A DNA stretch of 8,774 nt from Bacteroidales bacterium (GTDB lineage: Bacteria; Bacteroidota; Bacteroidia; Bacteroidales; NBLH01). How positions within the stretch are numbered: position 1 is the stretch's first letter; the number at the start of each line of letters is the position of its first letter. Under the pieces are notes generated by a model. That model had not been told where the DNA came from. It searched no databases and was given only the letters and a program-made list of their open reading frames with translations. The position numbers and the translations under genes were made by a program. Below are positions 1-6,748 of this stretch, piece after piece. Where the stretch lies: contig JARGGF010000124.1 of the NCBI GenBank assembly GCA_029210905.1, forward strand, positions 1-8,774, read 5' to 3'.

Positions 1-93
1 TGCATAAATTATAGAAAGAAAGATGCAAAAAGCGGCTTCAGCTTCCGTCATGTCGGGTACAGAACCCTCCTTTAATTTTTCTATAAGACTCAT
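1..93 (-). CDS. Probable TerB-like protein, N-terminal fragment (cut by window edge)
   Basis: The reverse strand reads an open frame of 31 codons from ATG at 93 down to base 1 with no stop, so the gene continues beyond the left edge. An in-frame TAA lies two codons upstream of the ATG, which fixes this start. The peptide begins MSLIEKLKEGSVP and continues with MTEAEAAFCIFLSIIYA. The second part resembles the opening of the TerB/TerB-like helical domain, where a 'T-x-x-E-A' turn leads into a hydrophobic helix ending just before an Asp-Gly metal-binding motif; that motif would lie outside the window. TerB-like proteins are small, mostly helical, and often tied to tellurite or stress phenotypes, but their role in Bacteroidota is poorly defined. 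A good promoter lies just upstream, so the gene need not depend on read-through from acs. That it is a coding start is fairly sure; the family is tentative because only 31 residues are visible. Confidence 0.5.
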   Translation of the reverse strand, partial: MSLIEKLKEGSVPDMTEAEAAFCIFLSIIYA

Positions 94-124
94 AAATTAT
101 GACTTTTTTAAGATTTTACCCTTT

Positions 125-153
125 CAAAATTACAAAAATTATGATAATTCAAA
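125..153 (-). promoter_or_regulatory. Bacteroidota-type promoter for the leftmost gene
   Basis: On the reverse strand TTTG (150-153) is followed after 17 bases by TAATTTTG (125-132). This is an exact match to the Bacteroidota primary sigma factor pattern, TTTG or TTG near -33 and TAnnTTTG near -7. Transcription would start near 118-120, leaving a leader of about 25-27 bases before the ATG at 93. A second TAnnTTTG-like box (TATATTTG) overlaps the -33 element at 150-157 but has no good upstream partner. The pattern match is seen directly; activity is inferred. Confidence 0.55.
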
Positions 154-231
154 TATAAAAGTACCGATAAATTACCAGAATTAACGATTGTTAACATTGG
201 GGATCTGTCCAATCAGTTTTGATACAAAATG

Positions 232-247
232 TTACATTTAAATGTAA
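232..247. repeat. Perfect 16-base palindrome
   Basis: TTACATTTAAATGTAA reads the same on both strands. It lies between the end of acs and the start of the minus-strand gene at 93, about 80 bases upstream of the proposed promoter. It could bind a dimeric regulator or be chance symmetry in AT-rich DNA; no second copy was noticed in the window. Confidence 0.3.
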
Positions 248-283
248 ATAAAGAAAAATTAATCATCTGCGAAAACAGTTTGT

Positions 284-315
284 TCGCTAACGGGTTTTGG
301 TTATTCCGTTAGCGA
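284..315 (-). terminator. Inverted repeat after acs, probable terminator or 3' stem-loop
   Basis: TCGCTAACGG (284-293) and CCGTTAGCGA (306-315) are perfect 10-base inverted arms around a 12-base loop, starting 20 bases beyond the acs stop codon. Such a GC-containing stem directly after a gene is most simply a transcription end or mRNA-stabilising hairpin. No clean run of U follows in the acs direction, so it is not a canonical intrinsic terminator. A second short stem (GCGAA 269-273 with TTCGC 283-287) shares bases with the first arm. Confidence 0.5.
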
Positions 316-335
316 TTAATGATAGTTTAATAACG

Positions 336-2231
336 TTATTCCTCAAGGGTGCTTAAATCTCCTTCATCCTGGCCTAATGCCCTGGCTCTTAGCACCCTTC
401 GCATTATTTTTCCGCTTCGGGTTTTTGGTAGCGATTCAGTAAAAATTATGGCCTCAGGTTTGGCAATTGGACCCATTACCTTTGCTACGTGCTCTTTCAG
501 TTCAGTTTCAAGTTCCCGGTTGCCTTCTGTTCCATGCTTTAAAATAACAAAGGCATGTATTGCATTACCTTTAAGTTCGTGTGGAATAGCAATAGAAGCA
601 GCTTCTGCAACCAGTGAGTGACTCACAAGAGCACTTTCAATTTCAGCAGTTCCAAGCCGGTAACCACTTACTTTTATCACATCATCGGTTCGGCCAATAA
701 TCCAAAAATATCCATCCTTATCAATCCGGGCAGCATCGCCGGCACTGTACCAGCCTTGTTTTTCGTACCTTTTCCAATAAGTATCGTAATACCTTTGTTT
801 GTCTTCATTAATACAACAAGACATGCCCGGCCAGGGTGATTTGATTACTAGGTTGCCCTCTTCTCCTGCTGCCACATCTTTCCCTTTGTCATCAACAACT
901 CCTATTTCGTTACCAAAAAAAGGCTTGGTTGCTGAACCTGGTTTTAATGGAGTAATTGGCAATGGTGTAATCATAAAACCACCAGTTTCAGTTTGCCACC
1001 AGGTATCCATTATCGGCGCAAGTCCTTTTCCAATCACTCTGTGGTACCATTTCCAGGCTTCGGGGTTAATAGGCTCACCAACAGAGCCAAGTAGTCGCAA
1101 TGAGCTGATATCATGCCTGTTAACCCACGACTCTCCATATCTCATTAATCCGCGTATTGCTGTGGGTGAGGTGTACAGGATAGTAATACCATACTTGTCA
1201 ATCATTTTCCACCATCTGTCAGGATAGGGGTGATTTGGTGCTCCCTCGTATAAGAAAATTGTTGAGCCGTTAATAAGTGGACCATAAACAATATAGCTGT
1301 GGCCGGTAATCCATCCCGGATCAGCTGCGCACCAAAACCTGTCTTCAGGCTTTATGTCAAAAACCATTCTGTGGGTGGTGGATGTATAAACACTGTAGCC
1401 TCCGTGTGTGTGTACAAGTCCTTTTGGCTTTCCGGTAGATCCCGAAGTATATAGCAGGAAGAGCATGTCGTTTGAGTCCATTACTTCAGTATCACATTTT
1501 GAAGCTGCTATTGGCAAAGCTTTTAAATCATGGTACCAATAATCCCGGTCATTTTCCATATATACTTCTACACCTGTTCGTTGCACAGTAATTACTACCT
1601 CAACCACCGAGCACATTTCAAGTGCTTTGTTTACAATTTCCTTTAAATTTGTTGGTTTGCCGCGCCTGAATCCACCATCGGCAGTAACTACAACACGGCT
1701 TTTGGCGTCATTGATTCTTTCAAGCAAGGCTTCACTGCTAAAACCGCCGTAAACAACACTGTGTGCTGCACCAATTTTGGCACAAGCCAACATGGCAAAT
1801 ACCAATTCTGGAATTTGTGGCATATAAATGGTTACAATATCGCCTTTTGAGACACCCATGCTTTTAAGCATGTTCGCAAACTGCGAGACCTCTCTGTTTA
1901 ATGCATGATAGGTAAAAGTGCGTACTTCACCATCTTCCCCCTCCCATAAAAAGGCAAGTTTGTTACGATTAGCAGTTTTCAGATGTCTGTCTATCGCATT
2001 TTGGATAATGTTGGTTTTTCCACCTGAAAACCATTTGTAAAAAGGAGCAGTGCTGCTGTCAAGTACTTTGTCCCATTTTTGGAACCATTCCAGGGTATTT
2101 GCCTGTTCTTCCCAGAAAGCTTCACGGTTCTCAATTGAATATTGATACATTTTATCATATTCTTTAACAGTTGAATTGTCGATGATGCTCTGGGGCGGAT
2201 TAAAAATTTGATCGTTTTGATTCTCAGTCAT
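336..2231 (-). CDS. acs: Acetyl-CoA synthetase (AMP-forming)
   Basis: This cytosolic enzyme joins acetate to coenzyme A through an acetyl-AMP intermediate, using ATP and releasing AMP and pyrophosphate. The 631 residues are close to the usual length of about 650, and the family signatures are intact. They are an N-terminal Acs region (about 25-85), the ATP-binding loop YTSGSTGKPKG (261-271), GSVGEPI (382-388), and DTWWQTETG (409-417), whose second Trp (412) matches the residue that limits the acyl pocket to acetate in characterised Acs. The hinge region GRTDD (513-517) is followed by VSGYRLGTAEIE (521-532). PKTRSGKIMRR (602-612) carries the catalytic Lys608, which in other bacteria is switched off by reversible acetylation. 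The ATG at 2231 gives a normal N-terminus. The gene is divergent from the porin-chemoreceptor run and is followed by a strong stem-loop. Family assignment is very secure; acetate preference follows from the Trp motif, and propionate use as a side activity cannot be excluded. Confidence 0.97.
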   Translation of the reverse strand: MTENQNDQIFNPPQSIIDNSTVKEYDKMYQYSIENREAFWEEQANTLEWFQKWDKVLDSSTAPFYKWFSGGKTNIIQNAIDRHLKTANRNKLAFLWEGEDGEVRTFTYHALNREVSQFANMLKSMGVSKGDIVTIYMPQIPELVFAMLACAKIGAAHSVVYGGFSSEALLERINDAKSRVVVTADGGFRRGKPTNLKEIVNKALEMCSVVEVVITVQRTGVEVYMENDRDYWYHDLKALPIAASKCDTEVMDSNDMLFLLYTSGSTGKPKGLVHTHGGYSVYTSTTHRMVFDIKPEDRFWCAADPGWITGHSYIVYGPLINGSTIFLYEGAPNHPYPDRWWKMIDKYGITILYTSPTAIRGLMRYGESWVNRHDISSLRLLGSVGEPINPEAWKWYHRVIGKGLAPIMDTWWQTETGGFMITPLPITPLKPGSATKPFFGNEIGVVDDKGKDVAAGEEGNLVIKSPWPGMSCCINEDKQRYYDTYWKRYEKQGWYSAGDAARIDKDGYFWIIGRTDDVIKVSGYRLGTAEIESALVSHSLVAEAASIAIPHELKGNAIHAFVILKHGTEGNRELETELKEHVAKVMGPIAKPEAIIFTESLPKTRSGKIMRRVLRARALGQDEGDLSTLEE

Positions 2232-2537
2232 TGTTTTAGGTTTTGTAAATTAAAATTCCATGCTTCAAATTGCCTTTATTTCTATAATTGACAAGCAAAG
2301 ACAAAATCAGCAAAAGCTAATAATTAATTACATGGTAAAAGATGGCTTATCTGAAAAGTATTTTAATAAAACTGACTGGAAGCTAAATTTTATATGATTT
2401 AGAAAAATGAATTCAAATTCTTCTTATTTAGAATTGATCCTTATTTTTAAGCTATTTTCAAATGATGTTAAATTAATTAAATTCTTTTAAAAATTATTTG
2501 TAATTTAAATGTGTCTAAATCTTTAATATTTTTCAAA
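2232..2537. other. Divergent intergenic spacer between acs and the porin gene
   Basis: This AT-rich stretch separates two genes transcribed away from each other and must hold both promoters. A weak acs promoter candidate is listed separately. For the porin side I find only a partial -7 box, ATTATTTG at 2493-2500, with no convincing -33 partner, so transcription may need an activator or another sigma factor. A small hairpin (AATTCT/AGAATT around an 8-base loop) occurs near 2419-2438. I see no convincing gene or RNA gene here. Confidence 0.5.
2266..2299 (-). promoter_or_regulatory. Possible acs promoter (weak match)
   Basis: On the reverse strand GCAATTTG (2266-2273) matches the last six positions of TAnnTTTG but lacks the leading TA. 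TTG (2292-2294) lies 18 bases upstream of it and TTTG (2296-2299) 22 bases upstream. Transcription would begin near 2260, about 30 bases before the acs ATG. The layout fits a Bacteroidota promoter, but the -7 box is imperfect, so this is only a candidate. Confidence 0.25.
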
Positions 2538-3845
2538 ATGAGAGGTTATAAAATAATTAGAAGTATACTGATAATAAAATTTTTATTCCTGGCGATTATC
2601 ACTAATGGACAGGTTGTGATTGATGGTCAGTTCAGAACTAAGTTTGAGATGCGCGACGGCTATAAAACGCTGATACCGAAAGGTGCCAATGCAACCTATC
2701 TGGCCACTCAAAGAACAAGGCTGAATTTTAAGTACAGTTGGGAAAAACTAATAACTCAGTTTTCTATCCAGGATGTGAGAATCTGGGGCGACAATGATTA
2801 TAAATCCGATGTGCCTGTTATTGGAGTACACGAGGCCTGGGGCGAAATATTATTAAGTGAGGCATTTTCGATAAAAATAGGCAGACAGGAACTAAGATAT
2901 GATGATGAAAGACTGCTCTCATACAGAAACTGGAACGATGTAGGAGCTTCACACGATTTAGCTTTGTTTAAATATAAAAAAAACTCGTTTGATGCACATT
3001 TTGGTTTTGCTTATAACAACCAAAAATCAGATAACTACCTTACATCCTATACATTAAACTATTATAAAGCCATGGGGTTTTTGTGGTTGTCAAAAGCCTA
3101 CTCAAATGGGTTTAAAATATCCGGAATTGCCATTGGAGATGGTTATCAAAAAGATAATTCAGTAGATACTGTTTTTGTCAGGTATACATATGGTGGTAAT
3201 GTTTCTTATGAAAGTAAAGAATCTAAAATAGGCTATTATGGTACTTTTTACTATCAGTCAGGTGAGGATAATTTAGGGAAAACGATAAATGCCAACTTTT
3301 TTTCTTCAAAATTTAGTTATAAAATTAGTGATAAATTGAGTCTGACTGCCGGTATCGATTACTTTTCAGGAAATGATGCTTTTTCAGACCCTGAAACAAA
3401 CAATGCTTTTAGTAAACTATATGGCATTGGCCACAAATACTATGGCTACATGGATTATTTTACCGAAATAGAGACACATACCAAGGGTGGCGGGCTTATG
3501 GATATTTTCATTAGTGCAAAATTGAAATTTAATGAAAAATCTAACCTCGAACTTGCATACCATAACTTTTCATTTACAAATAATGTAATTGATCCTGAAT
3601 CAGATCCATTAAATCCTGTTGCTGCTGATAAGCAGTTAGGGAGTGAGCTTGATTTGCTCTATAACTATAAATACTCCAAAATAATTGATTTTAAATTTGG
3701 ATATTCTACTATGTTTGCTACTAAATCGATGGAAATAATTAAAAATGGCAGCCGCGACAGGTTTTTAAACTGGGCATGGGTTATGGTTACCCTAAACCCT
3801 GTCTTTTACAAGCAAAATGATGTGTCTGATAAATCTGATAATTAA
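2538..3845 (+). CDS. Outer-membrane beta-barrel porin, alginate-export family type
   Basis: A secreted outer-membrane barrel that probably lets an anionic or sugar-like solute cross the outer membrane; the substrate is unknown. From ATG 2538 the protein has 435 residues and a clear signal peptide (basic MRGYKIIR, hydrophobic core to about residue 22, likely cleavage near 25). An in-frame GTG at 2511 would add nine residues before the signal peptide and is less likely. Family-like motifs follow in order: QRTRLNFKY (58-66), QDVRIWGD (78-85), HEAWGE (98-103), GRQEL (115-119), YDDERLL (121-127), GHKYYGYMDYF (298-308) and, near the end, NWAWVMVTLNP (411-421). Alternating aromatic and polar residues throughout fit antiparallel strands. 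The usual C-terminal aromatic residue (F423/Y424) is followed by an 11-residue polar tail. The stop is 14 bases before the chemoreceptor start, so the two are probably one transcript. The family name does not prove alginate as substrate; general anion or carbohydrate porin activity is equally possible. Confidence 0.8.
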   Translation: MRGYKIIRSILIIKFLFLAIITNGQVVIDGQFRTKFEMRDGYKTLIPKGANATYLATQRTRLNFKYSWEKLITQFSIQDVRIWGDNDYKSDVPVIGVHEAWGEILLSEAFSIKIGRQELRYDDERLLSYRNWNDVGASHDLALFKYKKNSFDAHFGFAYNNQKSDNYLTSYTLNYYKAMGFLWLSKAYSNGFKISGIAIGDGYQKDNSVDTVFVRYTYGGNVSYESKESKIGYYGTFYYQSGEDNLGKTINANFFSSKFSYKISDKLSLTAGIDYFSGNDAFSDPETNNAFSKLYGIGHKYYGYMDYFTEIETHTKGGGLMDIFISAKLKFNEKSNLELAYHNFSFTNNVIDPESDPLNPVAADKQLGSELDLLYNYKYSKIIDFKFGYSTMFATKSMEIIKNGSRDRFLNWAWVMVTLNPVFYKQNDVSDKSDN

Positions 3846-3859
3846 TAAAACAGTATAAT

Positions 3860-5392
3860 ATGAGCGTATTAAACAAATTTAAAATTGGCCAGAGATTGTC
3901 AGGATTATTCGCAGTTATAATTTTACTGATACTTATTAATGCTTTATATGTATATAATAATACTGATATATTGAAGGAAAACCTTACTTCTATATACAAA
4001 ATTCATCTGCTAAGTATTGATTATCTGATTGAAGCAGACAGAGATGCCTATCAATCCAATATTGCATTAAGTCAGGCTCTTGACAGCCTTAATTATTCTG
4101 ACAAGGAAAAGTTAAATACCCTGCTTACAGCTGTTGATGAGAATAAAGAGCAGGTTAAAATGCGTTACAGTAAATTTGAAGATGCTTTTCAGGTAAAAAA
4201 ATATGATGAATACAAAGAAAATACGAATAAATTTTGGGAAAATTATAACAAGTGGATAGTTGCTGGTGATCAAATTGTGGGACTTATTAAAAGTGAAAAT
4301 TACAACGAAGCCAAAGATTTATACTATGGAAAATATGTTGAAGCCTTCGATCCAATGCGAAGCGCAATGGATGTTTTTACCGGTATAAACCTTGAATCAT
4401 CAGATAAGGATTATAAAGCCAGTCTGGATATTTACAGCTATATTTTGAGTACATCACTAATTATTTTGGTAATAATAGCTGCTTTTGTTGCAGTTGGAGG
4501 AGTATTTATTTCCAGAAGTATAAGCATTCCTTTAGCAGACGCAGTGAATATAACAAAATCTGTTGCCGAGGGAAATTTGGGAAATGAAATTGAAGCAAAA
4601 GGAAATGATGAAACATCTGCTGTTTTGATATCAATTAAAACGATGTCTGAGAAGCTAAGGGATATTGTGGCCCAAATAAAAGAAGGTTCAGAACAGGTTT
4701 TTTCGGGCAGCCAGTTGTTGAGCGCTTCAGCTGAGCAGGTTTCAAGTGGGGCAAGTGAACAGGCCTCATCATCTGAACAAATTTCAGCGGCCATAGAGCA
4801 GATGGTTGCTTCTATTTCCATGAATAGTTCTAATGCCCGAGAGACAGAAAAAATAGCCATGAAAGCGGCAGGTGAAATCAATAAAAGCCTTGAATCAGCC
4901 AGTCAGACTATGGCTGCCATGAGCAAGATATCAGAAAAGATTCAAATAATTAATGATATTGCCTTTCAAACCAATATTTTAGCATTAAATGCTGCCGTAG
5001 AAGCTGCCCGGGCTGGGGAACACGGAAAAGGTTTTGCGGTGGTAGCTTCCGAAGTACGTAAACTGGCCGAAAGGAGTAGGGTGGCAGCTGATGAAATACA
5101 CTCAGTTTCGGAATCAAGTCTTTTAGTTGCCAACCAGTCAAAGGAATTGTTGAGCTCTATTGTACCTGATGTACAACGGACAGCCGAATTAGTGAAAGAG
5201 ATTGCTGTAACCAGTGTTGAACAGGACTCAGGTGCCACTCAAATAGGCAATGCAATACAAGGCTTAAATACGGTTACTCAACAAAACTCATCCACAGCAG
5301 AGGAATTATCTTCCAGTGCCGAAGAAATGACCAATCAGGCAAGGGCTTTGATGAATGCTGTTGCGTATTTTGATGTTGATAACCGGCAATAA
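3860..5392 (+). CDS. Methyl-accepting chemotaxis protein (chemoreceptor)
   Basis: An inner-membrane receptor that binds a signal outside the membrane and controls a CheA kinase through CheW. The 510 residues show the standard order: short cytoplasmic start, membrane helix 12-32, periplasmic helical domain about 33-193 of four-helix-bundle type, membrane helix about 195-217, HAMP linker about 218-270, then a long coiled-coil signalling domain. The hairpin tip is nearly invariant and intact: IAFQTNILALNAAVEAARAG (367-386), followed by GFAVVASEVRKLAERS (391-406). Glu/Gln-rich stretches at about 290-314 and 474-490 are candidate methylation regions. The C-terminus ends at AYFDVDNRQ without the NWETF-like pentapeptide that tethers CheR and CheB in some receptors. 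No other che gene is in the window, so the kinase must be encoded elsewhere. The gene starts 14 bases after the porin stop and ends 43 bases before the oxidoreductase, suggesting co-transcription. Family assignment is very secure; the ligand is unknown, and the pathway output could be gliding, pili, flagella or a non-motility response. Confidence 0.95.
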   Translation: MSVLNKFKIGQRLSGLFAVIILLILINALYVYNNTDILKENLTSIYKIHLLSIDYLIEADRDAYQSNIALSQALDSLNYSDKEKLNTLLTAVDENKEQVKMRYSKFEDAFQVKKYDEYKENTNKFWENYNKWIVAGDQIVGLIKSENYNEAKDLYYGKYVEAFDPMRSAMDVFTGINLESSDKDYKASLDIYSYILSTSLIILVIIAAFVAVGGVFISRSISIPLADAVNITKSVAEGNLGNEIEAKGNDETSAVLISIKTMSEKLRDIVAQIKEGSEQVFSGSQLLSASAEQVSSGASEQASSSEQISAAIEQMVASISMNSSNARETEKIAMKAAGEINKSLESASQTMAAMSKISEKIQIINDIAFQTNILALNAAVEAARAGEHGKGFAVVASEVRKLAERSRVAADEIHSVSESSLLVANQSKELLSSIVPDVQRTAELVKEIAVTSVEQDSGATQIGNAIQGLNTVTQQNSSTAEELSSSAEEMTNQARALMNAVAYFDVDNRQ

Positions 5393-5435
5393 ATGATAGG
5401 GGAAATAAGAATTAAATAAACTGATAAGCATTCAG

Positions 5436-6395
5436 ATGTTGAAAAAGATTAAATGGGGGATAATTGGACCCGGTAGGATAGCCAGGCAATTTGCAAACGA
5501 TTTTAAATATGCTGATTATGGCGAGCTGAAAGCTGTAGCTTCGCGTTCGTTGGAAAATGCCAATGATTTTGCAAATGAATATGGGATAAAAAAAGCTTAT
5601 GGAAGCTATAATGAACTGTATAAAGATAAAGACATTGATGCCATATATATTGCCACCCCGCATAATTTCCATTTGGAACAATCTTCTGATGCTTTACGAG
5701 CCGGTAAGGCAGTACTATGTGAAAAACCATTGACTGTAAATCCCCATGAAGCTTATCAATTGATTAATTTGGCAAAATCAACAAATAATTACCTGGTTGA
5801 AGGCATGTGGACCTACTTTTTACCGGCAATAATAAAAGCAAAAGAATGGGTTGAACAAGGACGAATAGGTAATATACTGCATGTTAATGCCGATTTTGGA
5901 TATCCATCACCATTCGACCCTGAATCGAGAAGCTACAACCCTAAGCTGGCTGGCGGAGTGTTGTTGGATATGGGAATTTATTGTGTTGCAATGGCCTGGC
6001 TTTTTCAACAAGTTGAACCTTTAAAAATGAATGTAGTTGCCCGAAAAGCCCCTACCGGAGTTGATGATGACGTAAGCATGCTGTTTGAATATGAGACTAG
6101 TGCAGCTTCCCTGACAACCTCATTTCGCTGTAAGCTAAACAATTGGGCCTATATTATTGGTGATAAAGGCTATGTTGCTATCCCCGATTTTTGGAGGGCT
6201 AAAGAATGCTCCTTATATAAAAGTGATGAAATGATTGATCATTATGAAGTCCCCAGGGATGGATTTGGTTTTAATTATGAGATTGATGCCGTTAGCCAGG
6301 ATCTCCTGCAGGGTAAAAAAGAATCAGAAATTGTGACTCATTTCACCACCATTCAATTTCAGGAAATTATGGCTAAGGTGATGGGTTTGTTTTAA
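5436..6395 (+). CDS. Gfo/Idh/MocA-family NAD(P)-dependent oxidoreductase
   Basis: A soluble dehydrogenase expected to oxidise or reduce a sugar, cyclitol or diol with NAD(P). The 319 residues hold an N-terminal Rossmann fold (about 5-120) opening with GIIGPGRIA (8-16), the GxGxxA dinucleotide loop. They also hold the family motif CEKPLT (95-100), whose Lys97 is the conserved catalytic or cofactor-contacting lysine. A C-terminal substrate-binding sheet domain (about 125-319) includes GGVLLDMGIY (173-182), where the usual catalytic-region Asp and Tyr/His lie. Overall it most resembles the branch containing dimeric dihydrodiol dehydrogenases, in which EGMW (122-125) and DMGIY-like motifs recur. 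The start at 5436 puts the Rossmann fold six residues in, as is normal. It sits 43 bases after the chemoreceptor and is probably the last gene of the same transcript. The family is secure; the substrate cannot be read from the sequence, and a link to porin cargo is only positional. Confidence 0.9.
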   Translation: MLKKIKWGIIGPGRIARQFANDFKYADYGELKAVASRSLENANDFANEYGIKKAYGSYNELYKDKDIDAIYIATPHNFHLEQSSDALRAGKAVLCEKPLTVNPHEAYQLINLAKSTNNYLVEGMWTYFLPAIIKAKEWVEQGRIGNILHVNADFGYPSPFDPESRSYNPKLAGGVLLDMGIYCVAMAWLFQQVEPLKMNVVARKAPTGVDDDVSMLFEYETSAASLTTSFRCKLNNWAYIIGDKGYVAIPDFWRAKECSLYKSDEMIDHYEVPRDGFGFNYEIDAVSQDLLQGKKESEIVTHFTTIQFQEIMAKVMGLF

Positions 6396-6748
6396 TATTG
6401 TTAATAATTGTAGCAGGGCTTTTTTGATATAATCGCATTATTAAAGCAATAGCACATTGTTTTTAGTTCTACTTTGGTAGATTAGTATAAAAATCAATCT
6501 AACTCCCTTCAGGGTCGGGGTAAATTAGATTGATATTTCATTTTTAGCTCAATTAACCAAAGTAGATTTAGCAAATCAAAATAGAATAATTGACTATTCT
6601 GAAAGCAAAAGCTTTTTATCGCAATTTTTTCCTTAGCTAATATTGTCCTACCAATATAAAATACAAATTAAGATACACCTTGTCTGTTTTTTTTGTAACT
6701 TTTTTCAGTCGAAAACCGTTTTAATCTTGTTATTAAAATCCAATAAAA
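6396..6748. other. Non-coding stretch between the oxidoreductase and propeller genes
   Basis: These 353 AT-rich bases carry no convincing gene. The main content is the nested inverted repeat at 6468-6566, listed separately. Smaller hairpins follow near 6582-6600 (AGAATA/TATTCT) and 6602-6617 (AAAGC/GCTTT plus two further T). Neither is a strong terminator. A TAACTTTT box just after the T-rich tract near 6690-6700 is a one-mismatch -7 candidate for the propeller gene but lacks a well-spaced -33 partner. No tRNA-like fold was recognised. Confidence 0.45.
6468..6566. repeat. 99-base nested inverted repeat, possible miniature element or structured RNA
   Basis: Outer arms TCTACTTTGGT (6468-6478) and ACCAAAGTAGA (6556-6566) are perfect 11-base inverted copies. 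Inside them ATCAATCTAA (6493-6502) and TTAGATTGAT (6525-6534) are perfect 10-base inverted copies, and in the centre CCC-TTCA-GGG (6505-6514) forms a short tip. TTTAG occurs one base outside the left end (6462-6466) and directly after the right end (6567-6571), as a target-site duplication would. Either a short non-autonomous element (MITE-like) or a transcribed hairpin at the end of the upstream operon would explain this. The symmetry is seen directly; mobility and function are inferred. Confidence 0.45.

Noticed and set aside
349..1227. Plus-strand open frames opposite the acs gene
   Set aside because: These are mirror frames of a strongly conserved gene; their products have no recognisable domain structure.
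4438..5238. Minus-strand open frames opposite the chemoreceptor gene
   Set aside because: They are shadows of the repetitive Ala/Ser/Glu-rich coiled coil on the plus strand, which leaves few stops in the antisense frames.
6468..6566. Nested repeat as an integron attC site or a CRISPR fragment
   Set aside because: No GTTRRRY/RYYYAAC core sites are visible, and there are no repeated units with spacers; the symmetry is a single nested hairpin.
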